Made by a program: the position numbers and the translations under genes | Notes under the pieces: generated by a model | The model's input: the letters and a program-made list of their open reading frames with translations, nothing else | Databases searched by the model: none | Told to the model about the DNA's origin: nothing | In this document: piece after piece, positions 33,086-42,362 of the stretch | How positions within the stretch are numbered: position 1 is the first letter of the stretch | Layout: every line of letters begins with the position of its first letter | Assembly (NCBI GenBank): GCA_963850995.1 | Contig: CAWKNQ010000013.1 | Coordinates: 310,001 to 374,000 of the forward strand | Reading direction: 5' to 3' | DNA: 64,000 nt | Origin: Gaiellasilicea sp963850995 | GTDB taxonomy: Bacteria > Actinomycetota > Thermoleophilia > Gaiellales > Gaiellaceae

Positions 33086-35452
33086 CTGCCCCCGTCGAAC
33101 GAGTACGCGGCCACGAGACCCGGCGTGGGCGGCGGGCCGGACCCGGGCGCGAACGTTGCCGTGTACGTCGTCGGCGAGGCCGGGGCGACGAGTACGTGTG
33201 TCTGCGCGCCCCCGTCCGACCAGGACGAGAAGGCGTACGACGTGCCACCCACGAGCTGCGGCGAGACGGCGCTGACCGAGTTCGCGGACCCGATGATGAC
33301 CGTGCGTGTGAACGGCGCCGTCCCTGCGGCGCTGCCCACGACGAGCTCGAGCGCAGTCGGCGTCGTCGCGAAGGTGAGATCGACGGTCTGGGGCTGAAGC
33401 AGGATGCTCTCCGTGTCGCTGAGACCGCCGGCGTCCGTGACGGTGAGGCGCAGCTCGAGATGCGACGGGTACTCGTGGTCCGGGGCGACGAACGAGCCGC
33501 CGGCGACGCCGACGAAGTCCTGCAGCGGGTGCGTGTGGCAGTTCGACGGGCAGTGGTGGAGGATCAGCGACCAGCTGAACGCGGACGCGGGAAGCGTCCC
33601 CTGCTGCGGGTCGGTCGCGGAGCCGGAGAACGAGACGGTGTTGCCGACTCGCCAGGTCGTCCCGGCGGTCGGCGTCACGATCGACGCGACCGGGGGCGAG
33701 TTTCCTGCCGTGATCGTGACCGCGTCCGTGTCGGAGGCGCCGGGCGGGTCGGTGACACGTAGCTGCACGTTGTAGGTGCCCGGTTGCGTGTAGGTGAATG
33801 ACGGCGTCGCCGAGGTCGAGTCGTCGAACGCGCCGTCGGCGTCGAGATCCCAGGCGTAGGTCAGCGCCTGGCCGTCCGGGTCCGACGAGCCGGTGCCGTC
33901 GAACGAGACAGTGAGCGGGGCGACGCCCGATGTCGGCGTCGCCGCCGCCACGGCCACCGGCGGCGTGTTCGCGCTCGCGAAAGCTGATTCGCCGCACAGT
34001 GCCGCCGTCGAGGTCGACGTAGAAGAGGTCGCCGCCCGGTCCGATCTGGACGTCGACCGGGTTGGCCGCCGCCGGCGGCGAACGTCTGGTCGTCGGCCGG
34101 GTTCGGGAGCCCGTCCCCGCCGGTGCGCATCGCCCAGATGCAGTCGCGCGAGTAGTCGGCGAAGAAGAGCGGCCCGGCGTAGCCCGGGTAGTCGCCGCCG
34201 CTCGTAGAAAGCGACTCCGGCCGCCGACGAGCTCCCGGTCGGGCAGGTCTCGCCGGGCACGACCTGGGCGCTGTGGTTCCAGGCGAAGTACGGCTGCGTG
34301 ATCGCGCTCGTCCGGCGGCGTAGAGGTTCTCGCAGATACTCAGGTTGGCGCCGTCGTAGCCGCTCTGGCGGCGCGCCGCCCTCGTAGCAGGGCCAGCCGA
34401 AGTTGTCGACGATCGCGTCCGCCGGGGTCGACGATCCGGTTGATCTCCTCCCACGCGTTCCAGCCGACGTCGCCGACCCAGACCTCGCTCGTCCCGGCCG
34501 GACGTGATCCGGAACGGGTTGCGAAAGCCGTACGCGACGATCCGGCGCAGGTTCGGGTCCGGGCTGAACGCATTCGGGTTGTCGGGCATACCCGGCGCCG
34601 GTCGCCGGGTCGACGCGGAGGATCGCGCCGTCGAGGCTCGTCGGGTCGCCGCTCGTGCGCGAGTCCTGGCTCCGCAGCGCGCCGCCCTGCGGCCGTCGGC
34701 GGGCTCAGCGCCGCTCCGACGCCCGCCGGGCGGGTCGCCGCACGGGTTGAGCGGGCTGCCGTCCTGGCCCCAGTCGGCGAAGTTGAAGCTGGCGCCGTCG
34801 CCGCCGCTGACATAGAGCGCGCCGTCGGCGCCGAAGGCCATGCTGCCGGTCGAGTGGCTCGGATACTGCTGGCACCAGTCCTCGATCAGCACCTGCTCGG
34901 GGCCCGTCATCACGTTGCCGGCCGCCTGCAGGCGCGAGAGCCGGCCGCTGACGACACAGCCGTCCGCGGTCGCGCCCGGGCGGGCGTCGGACAGCGGTCG
35001 GAGAGGACACCCGGCGTGCCCCAGCGCGGCGCGACGCCGCCGATCGCGGCGTCGTACGCGTAGAGCACGTAGACGTACGGGTTGGCCGGGAAGTTCGGGT
35101 CGAGCTCCAGCCCGAGCAGGCCGCGGTCCCAGAAGTTGTGGACGTTCATGCTCAGGTTCGCGAACACCGTCGGCGTCGTGTCGGAGAGATTGTCGAAGAC
35201 CTTGATCACGCCACTCTTCTCGGCGACGAAGACGCGCCCGTCCGGCGCAGAAGCGCACCGCGGTCGGGTTCGTCAGCCCGCTGAACGCGACCGTCTCCTG
35301 GAACCCGGGCGGCAGCGTCGCAGCGTCCGCCACGGCCCGGCGCGGCGAATGCCGCCGCCGCGAGCATGGCTGGCACGAAGATGCGCCGCAACGCGCATGT
35401 ACAAGGTCTACTCCTCGCCCTCCGGCCACAACTAGCCACAAGGGCAGATCGC

Positions 35453-35458
35453 TACGAT
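35453..35458 (+). promoter_or_regulatory. -10 box of the leaderless M16 peptidase transcript
   Basis: TACGAT ends 6 nt before GTG 35465, in the divergent gap with the multidomain gene. Confidence 0.45.
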
Positions 35459-35464
35459 CGGCCG

Positions 35465-36751
35465 GTGCAGCGCTACGAGCTCTCGCAGCTCCCGACCGGG
35501 GAGCGCGTCATCTCCGAGCAGGTGCCGAGCGTGCGTTCCGTCTCGCTCGGCTTCTGGATCGGGACCGGCTCGCGGGACGAGACGGATGCGCGCGCGGGCG
35601 TCTCGCACTTCATCGAGCACCTGCTCTTCAAGGGCACGGGCACGCATACGGCCCAGGAGATCGCAGAGGTCTTCGACGGGCTCGGCGGCGAGCTGAACGC
35701 CGCCACCTCGCGGGAGACGACGCTGCTCTTCGCCCGGGTGCCGGACGACCGGCTCGAAGCCGCGCTCGACGTCGTGGTCGGGATGGTCTACGACCCGGTC
35801 TTCGCGGACGTGGACGCGGAGCGCGAGGTGGTGCTCGAGGAGATCGCCATGGTCGAGGACAACCCGCAGGACCTCGTCCACGACGTCGTCGCCGAGGCCG
35901 TCTTCGGCGGCCATCCCCTGGGCCGTCCGGTGATCGGCCGGGCCGAGGTGATCTCGACCGTGTCCCGCCGGGCGCTCGCCTCCTACCACCGGGCCGCGTA
36001 CGCGCACGACAACGTCGTCGTCGCGGTCGCCGGAAACGTGACCCACGAGCGCGTCCTCGAGCTGCTCGCCGCCCGCATCCCCGCCACGAAGACGCCCGCG
36101 CGACGTGTGCGGAAGCCGATCGGGCGCATCCCGGCACCCGGCTACCGCTTCCTGCGCCGGGCGACGGAGCAGTACCACGTCTGTCTGGGCGCGCCGGGGA
36201 TCTCGCGTCGGGACGACAGGCGGTTCGCAGCGTCGCTGCTCGACTCGATCCTCGGCGGCTCCGCCTCGTCGCGGCTCTTCCAGGAGATCCGCGAGAAGCG
36301 GGGGATGGCCTATGCGGTCTACAGCTTCGCCTCGCAGTACTCCGACTCCGGCCAGATCGGGCTCTACGTCGGCACGCGGGAGGAGAACCTCGTCGCCTGC
36401 CTGGAGATCGTCGCGCGCGAGCTCGCGGACGTGTCCGGCGGGAACGTCGGTCCCGGCGAGCTCGAGCGTGCGAAGGAGAACCTGAAGGGACGGATGCTCC
36501 TGTCGATGGAGTCGACGTCGAACCGGATGAGCCGGCTCGGCAAGTCGCTCGTCACCGGCACCGAGCTGCTCTCGCTCGAGGAGCTCGTCGAGCGGATCGA
36601 CGCCGTCACGAGTGAGGACGTCGCGCTTGTCGCGGGCGAGCTGCTCGGGCTCGACCGGCTCTCGGCGGCCGGGATCGGCCCGAACGAGGCCCGGTTCCGC
36701 GCCGCTGTGGAGCAGGTCAACCCGGCGCTCGCTGGACGAAAAGCAGCGTGA
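35465..36751 (+). CDS. M16 family zinc metallopeptidase (processing-peptidase-like)
   Basis: 428 aa. The inverted zinc motif HFIEH is at residues 48-52, followed by the distal glutamate region (EREVVLEEIAMVEDNPQD). The C-terminal half is the inactive M16C domain with SRLFQEIREKRGMAYAVYSF. Such peptidases are usually encoded near pnp and dapB in Gram-positives, as here. GTG 35465 is selected because homology starts at YELSQLPTGERV. It has a GTGA overlap with dapB. Confidence 0.92.
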   Translation: MQRYELSQLPTGERVISEQVPSVRSVSLGFWIGTGSRDETDARAGVSHFIEHLLFKGTGTHTAQEIAEVFDGLGGELNAATSRETTLLFARVPDDRLEAALDVVVGMVYDPVFADVDAEREVVLEEIAMVEDNPQDLVHDVVAEAVFGGHPLGRPVIGRAEVISTVSRRALASYHRAAYAHDNVVVAVAGNVTHERVLELLAARIPATKTPARRVRKPIGRIPAPGYRFLRRATEQYHVCLGAPGISRRDDRRFAASLLDSILGGSASSRLFQEIREKRGMAYAVYSFASQYSDSGQIGLYVGTREENLVACLEIVARELADVSGGNVGPGELERAKENLKGRMLLSMESTSNRMSRLGKSLVTGTELLSLEELVERIDAVTSEDVALVAGELLGLDRLSAAGIGPNEARFRAAVEQVNPALAGRKAA

Positions 36752-37366
36752 AGGTCTTCCTCCTCGGGCGTCGCGGCAAGGTCGGCTCGGTGCTCGGCCC
36801 AGCGCTCGAGGGGGCAGGGGCACGAGCTCGTCGAGTCGACACATGGAGCGGACGCGGCGGTCGACTTCACCCGTCCCGAAGCGGTCGAGGAGAACGTCCG
36901 GGTCTGCCTCGAGGACGGCGTGCCCGTCGTCGTGGGCACGACCGGGTTCGACCAGGAGCGGGTGGCCGCGCTCGCCCGCGTCCACGAGCTGCCCGTGTTC
37001 TACGCGCCCAACTTCGCCCTCGGCGCGGTGCTGATGCTCCGCTTCGCCGCAGAAGCCGGGAAGGTGCTGCCGCACGCGGAGATCGTCGAGCTTCACCACG
37101 AGACGAAGCTCGACGCCCCTTCGGGAACGGCGAAGGCGACCGCAGCCCTCCTGCCGCCCGGGACTCCGATCCACTCCGTCCGCCTACCCGGGCTCGTCGC
37201 TCACCAGGAGGTGATCTTCGGCGGGCCGGGACAGACGCTGACGATCCGGCACGACACGACCTCCCGCGAAGCGTTCGTGCCCGGCGTGCTGCTGGCGCTG
37301 GAGAAGCTGCGCGGGTTGCCGCCCGGCCTGACGGTCGGGCTCGAGGCGCTCCTGCCCTCGCCGTGA
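36748..37366 (+). CDS. dapB: 4-hydroxy-tetrahydrodipicolinate reductase, frameshifted near 36817-36820
   Basis: Reduces the product of DapA to tetrahydrodipicolinate in the diaminopimelate/lysine pathway. N-terminal dinucleotide motif FLLGRRGKVG; one extra G in GGGG (36817-36820) moves the frame, after which VPVVVGTTGF, the active-site ELHHETKLDAPSGTA and a short C-terminus follow. The corrected protein is about 205 aa, shorter than E. coli DapB (273), mainly in the Rossmann part. GTG start overlaps the M16 stop. Confidence 0.9.
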
Positions 37367-37941
37367 GGGAGCCCAACGACATGATGGAGGCGGTCACCCG
37401 CTCGATGGAGGAGCGGACGGGGCGCACGCTCGAGGAGTGGGTGCGGCTCGTCGAGCAGGCAGACCTCGATCCGCTGGAGCAGAAAGACGTCCGTCGCTGG
37501 CTCAAGGAGGTACACGGCGTCCCGCAGAACTCGCAGTGGGCGATCGCGGATGCTGCCGCCAAAGCAGCCGGCTGGGAGCGGCCGAGCGTCGAGGAGTACG
37601 CGGACGCCCTCTACGCGGGCGCGAAGGCCCCGCTGCGCCCACTGCACGACGCCGTGGTCGCGCTGGCGACCGGGCTCGGGGGCGACACGGCCGTCGAGGG
37701 GCGGGCGACCTACGCCCCGATCGTCCGCAAGACGCAGTTCGCCGCCGTCGCACCGGGACCCCGTGGAACGCTGCGGGTCGGCCTGCGCTACCGCGACACG
37801 GTGCCCGACGATCCGCGCCTCGAGCCGGCGAAGAGCTTCGCCCAGGCGACCCACTGGCTCCACCTCGCCGCAGACGCGGAAGAAGACGAGGTGCGCGCGC
37901 TCGAGCCGCTCCTGCGCGCGGCGTACGAGCAGAACGGGTAG
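37363..37941 (+). CDS. DUF4287/DUF5655-domain protein
   Basis: 192 aa from GTG 37363 (GTGA overlap with dapB) or 186 aa from ATG 37381. The N-terminal part (EERTGRTLEEWVRLVEQ) matches DUF4287, and the C-terminal part (PIVRKTQFAAVAP, RVGLRYRD) matches DUF5655. No enzymatic motif is recognised. It is inserted in the dapB-dapA run together with a macrodomain protein. Confidence 0.75.
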   Translation: MREPNDMMEAVTRSMEERTGRTLEEWVRLVEQADLDPLEQKDVRRWLKEVHGVPQNSQWAIADAAAKAAGWERPSVEEYADALYAGAKAPLRPLHDAVVALATGLGGDTAVEGRATYAPIVRKTQFAAVAPGPRGTLRVGLRYRDTVPDDPRLEPAKSFAQATHWLHLAADAEEDEVRALEPLLRAAYEQNG

Positions 37942-37945
37942 CGCT

Positions 37946-38440
37946 TTGTCGCTCGAGTTCGTCGTCGGCGACCTGACGGAGCAGCGCGTCGACGCGATCG
38001 TGAACGCCGCCAACTCGTCGCTTCTCGGCGGGGGCGGGGTGGACGGGGCGATCCACCGCGCGGGCGGGCCGGAGATCCTGGCCGAGTGCCGCCTGCTCGG
38101 CGGCTGCGAGACGGGCGACGCGAAGGCGACCACCGGCGGGCGCCTCCCGGCCCGCTGGGTGATCCACGCGGTCGGCCCGGTCTGGCGCGGCGGGAACAAG
38201 GGCGAGCCCGACTTGCTCGCCTCGGCGCACCGGCGCTCGCTCGAGGTCGCCCAAGCGATCGGCGCGCGCTCCGTCGCGTTCCCGGCGATCTCCTGCGGCC
38301 TCTACGGCTACCCGCCCGAGCGGGCCGCGCGCGTGGCGGTCGAGGCAGCCCGGCCCTTCGAGAACGACTTCGACACGATCCGCTTCGTCTTCCTCGGAGA
38401 CGAGCTGCGCGAGGTCTTCGCCGCCGCAGCGCGAAGGTAG
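37946..38440 (+). CDS. Macrodomain protein (ADP-ribose-binding/deacetylase type)
   Basis: 164 aa. MacroD-type signatures: VDAIVNAANSSLLGGGGVDGAIH, the GGCETGDAKAT segment and FPAISCGLYGYP. Such proteins remove acetyl from O-acetyl-ADP-ribose or ADP-ribose from proteins. TTG 37946 is chosen because the family begins with the next residues. It lies 4 nt after the DUF4287 gene and 9 nt before dapA. Confidence 0.9.
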   Translation: MSLEFVVGDLTEQRVDAIVNAANSSLLGGGGVDGAIHRAGGPEILAECRLLGGCETGDAKATTGGRLPARWVIHAVGPVWRGGNKGEPDLLASAHRRSLEVAQAIGARSVAFPAISCGLYGYPPERAARVAVEAARPFENDFDTIRFVFLGDELREVFAAAARR

Positions 38441-38443
38441 GAT
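38438..38443 (+). promoter_or_regulatory. -10 box of the leaderless dapA transcript
   Basis: TAGGAT overlaps the macrodomain stop codon and ends 6 nt before ATG 38450. Confidence 0.5.
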
Positions 38444-38449
38444 CCGACC

Positions 38450-39331
38450 ATGCTCGGCGAGGTCCTGACCGCGATCGTGACGCCGTTCGACCGTGACGGC
38501 TCGGTCGACCTGGAGAGCTTCCGCGCGCTGGCGCGCCACCTCGTCGAGAACGGCTCCGACGGGCTCGTCGTCACCGGTACGACAGGCGAGAGCCCGACGC
38601 TCTCCGACGACGAGCGCTTTGCGCTCTATGCGGCGGCGGTGGAGGAGGTGGGCGACACCGCGACCGTCGTCGCCGGCACCGGGACCTACGACACCCGGCA
38701 CTCCGTCCATCTGACCGAGCGTGCGCACGAGCTCGGCGTCGACGGGTTCCTGATCGTGACGCCGTACTACAACAAGCCGCCGCCGCGGGGGATCGTCGCC
38801 CACTTCGAGGCGGTGGCCGCGGTCACCGACAGGCCGATCGTCGTCTACAACATCCCGGGGCGGGTCGTGCTCAACCTCGAGCCGGAGACGATCGCAGCGC
38901 TCGGCGAGATCGAGAATGTGACCGCCGTCAAGCAAGCGAACCCGGACCTGGAGCAGGCGAAACGGATCGTCGAGCTCGGGCTCGACCTCTACGCGGGCGA
39001 CGACGACCTGATCCTCCCGTTCCTCGAGCTCGGCGGAGTCGGCGGGGTCTGCGTGCACACGCACGTCGTCGGCCCCCGCGTGAAGGAGCTGATCCGGCTC
39101 TGGAACGCCGGCGAGCACGACGCCGCACGAGCGCTCGACCGGGAGCTGGCGCCGTCGCTCGAGCTGCTCCGTGTCGTCGGCAACCCAATCGCGATCAAGG
39201 CCGCGCTGAACCTGCTCGGGCACGAGGTCGGCGGGCATCGCCTGCCGCTCGTCGCCGCGACCGACGAGGAACGCGAGCGCGTGCGCGACTGCCTCGCCCG
39301 CCTGGGCCTGCTCGAGCCCGCCGCCGTCTAA
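38450..39331 (+). CDS. dapA: 4-hydroxy-tetrahydrodipicolinate synthase
   Basis: 293 aa. Condenses pyruvate and aspartate semialdehyde. The TIM barrel has GTTGESPTLSDDE, the catalytic tyrosine region TPYYNKPPPRG, the IVVYNIPGRV segment and the Schiff-base lysine in VTAVKQAN. Length is normal. Followed after 22 bp by rnj, an arrangement seen in many actinobacteria. Confidence 0.96.
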   Translation: MLGEVLTAIVTPFDRDGSVDLESFRALARHLVENGSDGLVVTGTTGESPTLSDDERFALYAAAVEEVGDTATVVAGTGTYDTRHSVHLTERAHELGVDGFLIVTPYYNKPPPRGIVAHFEAVAAVTDRPIVVYNIPGRVVLNLEPETIAALGEIENVTAVKQANPDLEQAKRIVELGLDLYAGDDDLILPFLELGGVGGVCVHTHVVGPRVKELIRLWNAGEHDAARALDRELAPSLELLRVVGNPIAIKAALNLLGHEVGGHRLPLVAATDEERERVRDCLARLGLLEPAAV

Positions 39332-39340
39332 TCACCGGAA

Positions 39341-39346
39341 TAGACT
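39341..39346 (+). promoter_or_regulatory. -10 box of the leaderless rnj transcript
   Basis: TAGACT ends 7 nt before ATG 39354. Confidence 0.5.
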
Positions 39347-39353
39347 CAACCGC

Positions 39354-40997
39354 ATGAGTCTGCGGATCATCCCGCTCGGCGGCCTCGGCGAAGTCGGCAA
39401 GAACATGACCGTCTACGAGCACGGCGACGATCTCGTCGTCGTCGACGCCGGCATCGCCTTCCCGCGCGACGAGCACCTCGGCGTCGACCTGCTCCTGCCG
39501 GATATGGGCTACCTGCGCGACCGCAAGATCGACGCCGTCGTCCTCACGCACGGGCACGAGGACCACGTCGGCGGGCTGCCGTACCTGCTGCGCGAGGTGG
39601 ACTGCGACCGCGTGATCGCGACGAAGCTGACGCTCGGCCTGATCAAGTCGAAGCTCGACGAGCACGGGCTCGCCGCCGACACGGTGCTCGAGGAGGCCGA
39701 GCCCGGAAAGCGGATCGAAGTCGGCTCGATCACGCTCGACTTCGTCCGCATGGCGCACTCGATTCCCGACTGCGTCGCGGTCGTCGTCGAGTGCGAGGCC
39801 GGCCGCGTCGTCCATACAGGTGACTGGAAGCTCGACCACACGCCGGTCGACGGTCTCAAGACCGACGTGGGCCGGCTCGCTGAGCTCGGCAACGCCGGCG
39901 TCGACCTCCTGCTGGGCGACTCGACGAACGCCGAGCGGCCGGGGATGACCGGCTCCGAGCGGCTCGTCGGCGAGGCGTTCCGCACCCTGATCCCGCTGCG
40001 CAAGGGCCGGATCCTCGTCGTCTCGTTCGCCTCGAACGTGCACCGGATGCAGCAGGCGATCGACGTCGCGCTTCAGGTCGGCCGGAAGGTGGCGATCGTC
40101 GGGCGCTCGATGCGCAAGAACCTCAACATCGCCCGCGGCCTCGGCTATCTGGAGATGCCCGACCACCTGCTCGTGAAGCCGCAGGAGGCGATGGAGCTGC
40201 CGCCCGGACAGGTGATGATCCTCTGCACGGGCAGCCAGGGGGAGCCGATGTCCGCGCTGACGCGGATCGCGTACAACGACCATCAATCCGTGTCGATCGA
40301 GCGCGGCGACACCGTGATCATCTCGGCGAAGCCCGTACCGGGGAACGAGCTGCGCGTGCACGACTCCATCAACCGGCTCGCGAAGGCGGGGGCGGAAGTG
40401 CTGCACCAGGAGATCGCTCCCGTGCACGTCTCCGGTCACGCCTGCTCCGAGGAGCTGCGCACGCTGCTCTCGCTCGTGCGCCCGCGCGCGGTGATGCCCG
40501 TGCACGGCGAGTACCGCATGCTCGCGGCGCACGGCCAGCTCGCGCGCGACGCGGGCGTCCCTGCCGAGGCGATCGTGATCGCCGAGAACGGCTCTGTGGT
40601 CGAGCTCGAGCGTGGACGGACGCCACGCATCGTCGACCGGGTCGAGGCCGGGATCACGTTCGTCGACGGGCTCGGCGTCGGCGACGTCCAGGACGTGGCC
40701 CTCCGCGACCGCCGGCGGCTCTCCGAGGACGGCGTGCTGATCATCGTCACGACGCTCGCGGCCACGAACGGCGGCACGACGGCGCCGCCCGAGCTGATCG
40801 CACGCGGGTTCGGCGACTCCGGCCCCCTGCTCGACGAGCTCCGCGAGGAAGCCGCCCGCGTCCTCGAGCAGCTCACCGCCGACGACATCTCCGAGATCAA
40901 GCTGCTGCAGGAGCACCTGCACGACGCCGTCGGCCAGCTGATCTACGACAGAACCCGCCGCCGGCCGATGATCCTTCCGGTGGTGATCGAGGTCTAG
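39354..40997 (+). CDS. rnj: Ribonuclease J
   Basis: 547 aa. 5'-3' exo- and endoribonuclease of the beta-CASP metallo-beta-lactamase family. The metal motif HGHEDH is at residues 66-71, with VHTGDWKLDHTP, GDSTNAERPG, SFASNVHRMQQ, and CTGSQGEPMSALTRIA of the beta-CASP domain. The C-terminal domain is of normal length. RNase Y is also encoded in this window, so the organism has both. Confidence 0.96.
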   Translation: MSLRIIPLGGLGEVGKNMTVYEHGDDLVVVDAGIAFPRDEHLGVDLLLPDMGYLRDRKIDAVVLTHGHEDHVGGLPYLLREVDCDRVIATKLTLGLIKSKLDEHGLAADTVLEEAEPGKRIEVGSITLDFVRMAHSIPDCVAVVVECEAGRVVHTGDWKLDHTPVDGLKTDVGRLAELGNAGVDLLLGDSTNAERPGMTGSERLVGEAFRTLIPLRKGRILVVSFASNVHRMQQAIDVALQVGRKVAIVGRSMRKNLNIARGLGYLEMPDHLLVKPQEAMELPPGQVMILCTGSQGEPMSALTRIAYNDHQSVSIERGDTVIISAKPVPGNELRVHDSINRLAKAGAEVLHQEIAPVHVSGHACSEELRTLLSLVRPRAVMPVHGEYRMLAAHGQLARDAGVPAEAIVIAENGSVVELERGRTPRIVDRVEAGITFVDGLGVGDVQDVALRDRRRLSEDGVLIIVTTLAATNGGTTAPPELIARGFGDSGPLLDELREEAARVLEQLTADDISEIKLLQEHLHDAVGQLIYDRTRRRPMILPVVIEV

Positions 40998-41533
40998 TGG
41001 CCGACTGGCCCGACATCCTTGTCGGCCACGCCGCGAGCGAGCTGACCGCACGGCGCCTGATTGCGCAGCTGCGGGCCTGCGAGGTCGCGGCGCTCGCGTT
41101 CTGCCGCCTGCTCGAGCGCTGGGGGAGGGGAGAGGCGAGACCCGCCACACCGGGGGGCCGCGAGGCTGCGCTGCGCCACGCCGCCGACCGCGTCGAGACT
41201 GCTCTCGCGGGGCTCGAAACGCCGCTCGGGCGCTACCTGCTCGAGCTCGAGGCCGACCAGGCTGAAGGGCGCTCCTGGTATTCGGGCCCGGGCGCGGGGG
41301 AGCTCGTCGAGTGGAAGCCGGTGCTGCTGCGTGCCGGCGTCCACGCCTGCCCGAACCGGGTCGCAGCCGCCTACCTCGAGCTCGCCGTTCTCGTGCGGGC
41401 GCTGCAAGGGCTCTCCGACGCCGCGCGGCTCGACGCGCCGCCCGACGCGTCCTCGCTCTGGGCGGGCCTGTTCGACCTGCGCGACACCCTGCTCGGCTCG
41501 ACCGTGGACGACCTGCGCGCGCTCGCTGCGTAG
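40997..41533 (+). CDS. Conserved-looking protein of unknown function
   Basis: 178 aa, not recognised. Predicted mostly alpha-helical, Ala/Leu/Glu-rich, with no signal peptide or membrane helix. Notable segments are RACEVAALAFCRLLERW, ETPLGRYLLELEADQAEG and CPNRVAAAYLELAVLVRAL. GTG 40997 shares its first base with the rnj stop, so it is likely co-translated with rnj. A role linked to RNase J is possible only by location. Confidence 0.65.
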   Translation: MADWPDILVGHAASELTARRLIAQLRACEVAALAFCRLLERWGRGEARPATPGGREAALRHAADRVETALAGLETPLGRYLLELEADQAEGRSWYSGPGAGELVEWKPVLLRAGVHACPNRVAAAYLELAVLVRALQGLSDAARLDAPPDASSLWAGLFDLRDTLLGSTVDDLRALAA

Positions 41534-41549
41534 CCATGTGTAAGCCCTC

Positions 41550-42362
41550 GTGAGCGCGCCCTCGATCACCGTCGTCGGCAGCGTCAACCTCGACCTCGTC
41601 GCGCGGGTGGAGCGCCTGCCGCGGGCGGGGGAGACCGTCACCGACGCGTCGTTCGCGCGCGTTCGGGGCGGCAAGGGCGCGAATCAAGCGGTCGCCTGCG
41701 CCCGCCTCGGCGCGGAGGTGACCCTCGTCTGCTCGGTCGGCACCGACGTCTTCGCGGACGAGGCGCTGCCGCAAGAGGAGGGACTCACCCTCGCCGCGAG
41801 CCGCGTCGAGGCGCCGACCGGCGTCGCGCTGATCCTGGTCGACGCGCGCGGCGAGAACCAGATCGCGGTCGCGCCGGGCGCGAACGGAGAGCTCGGCGCG
41901 GTCGAGCTTGCCCCGAGCGACGCCGTCCTCGCGCAGCTCGAGATCCCGGACGAGGCCGTGCGCAGCGCCTGGGAGCAGGCGAGCGGGCTCTTCTGCCTGA
42001 ATGCTGCCCCGGCGCGCTCCGTCGACGTCGACGCCGACCTCACGGTGGTCAACCGCTACGAGCTCGAAGCCCTTCGACGCCGCGACGGGCTCGTCGCGGT
42101 CACGCTCGGCTCCGAAGGCGCGGTCCTGCTCGAGGACGGCGAGGAAGTCGCGCGTGCCGAGCCGCCGGAGGTGGACGCCGTGGACGGCACCGCCGCCGGC
42201 GACGCGTTCACCGCCTGCCTGCTCGTCTCGCTGCTCGAGGGCCGGGAGCGCGAGGAGGCGCTGCGGCGGGCCTGTGCGGCCGGGGCGCTCGCGGCCTCGC
42301 GCTTCGGCGCGCAGCCGTCCCTGCCGACCCGGGCCGAGGTAGACGCGATACTCGCCCAATGA
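41550..42362 (+). CDS. rbsK: Ribokinase-like PfkB-family kinase
   Basis: 270 aa. N-terminal substrate motif GSVNLDLVARVERLPRAGET, GGKGANQAVACARLG, and the C-terminal ATP/catalytic motif DAVDGTAAGDAFTACL with the catalytic Asp. It is a little shorter than E. coli ribokinase (309 aa). It overlaps the nucleoside hydrolase gene by 4 nt (ATGA), suggesting a pathway in which the hydrolase frees ribose and this kinase makes ribose 5-phosphate. Confidence 0.85.
   Translation: MSAPSITVVGSVNLDLVARVERLPRAGETVTDASFARVRGGKGANQAVACARLGAEVTLVCSVGTDVFADEALPQEEGLTLAASRVEAPTGVALILVDARGENQIAVAPGANGELGAVELAPSDAVLAQLEIPDEAVRSAWEQASGLFCLNAAPARSVDVDADLTVVNRYELEALRRRDGLVAVTLGSEGAVLLEDGEEVARAEPPEVDAVDGTAAGDAFTACLLVSLLEGREREEALRRACAAGALAASRFGAQPSLPTRAEVDAILAQ

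Larger units (their letters stand above)
30978..35398 (-). pseudogene. Secreted PQQ-type sugar dehydrogenase/PKD/LamG/FN3 multidomain protein, interrupted by many frameshifts
   Basis: One gene of about 1470 codons read across several frames. Order: signal peptide (FVPAMLAAAAFAAP, start ATG 35398 or TTG 35391); glucose/sorbosone-dehydrogenase beta-propeller to about 34040 (DPNFPANPYVYVLYAYD, GFRNPFRITSGRDE); PKD domain about 33980-33710; a second Ig-like domain with CPSNCHTH; LamG copy 1 (about 33115-32530); two FN3 domains (about 32480-31910); an Ig-like domain; LamG copy 2, ending in EVQADMNTPVA. At least eight one- or two-base shifts lie in the propeller and several more downstream. Residues stay family-like between shifts, so sequence errors are as likely as decay. 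Confidence 0.7.

Noticed and set aside
39195..42359. A 1054-codon open frame on the minus strand opposite rnj, the unknown gene and rbsK
   Set aside because: It is a shadow produced by high third-position G+C; the plus-strand proteins are clearly homologous to known families and the minus product has no recognisable domain.
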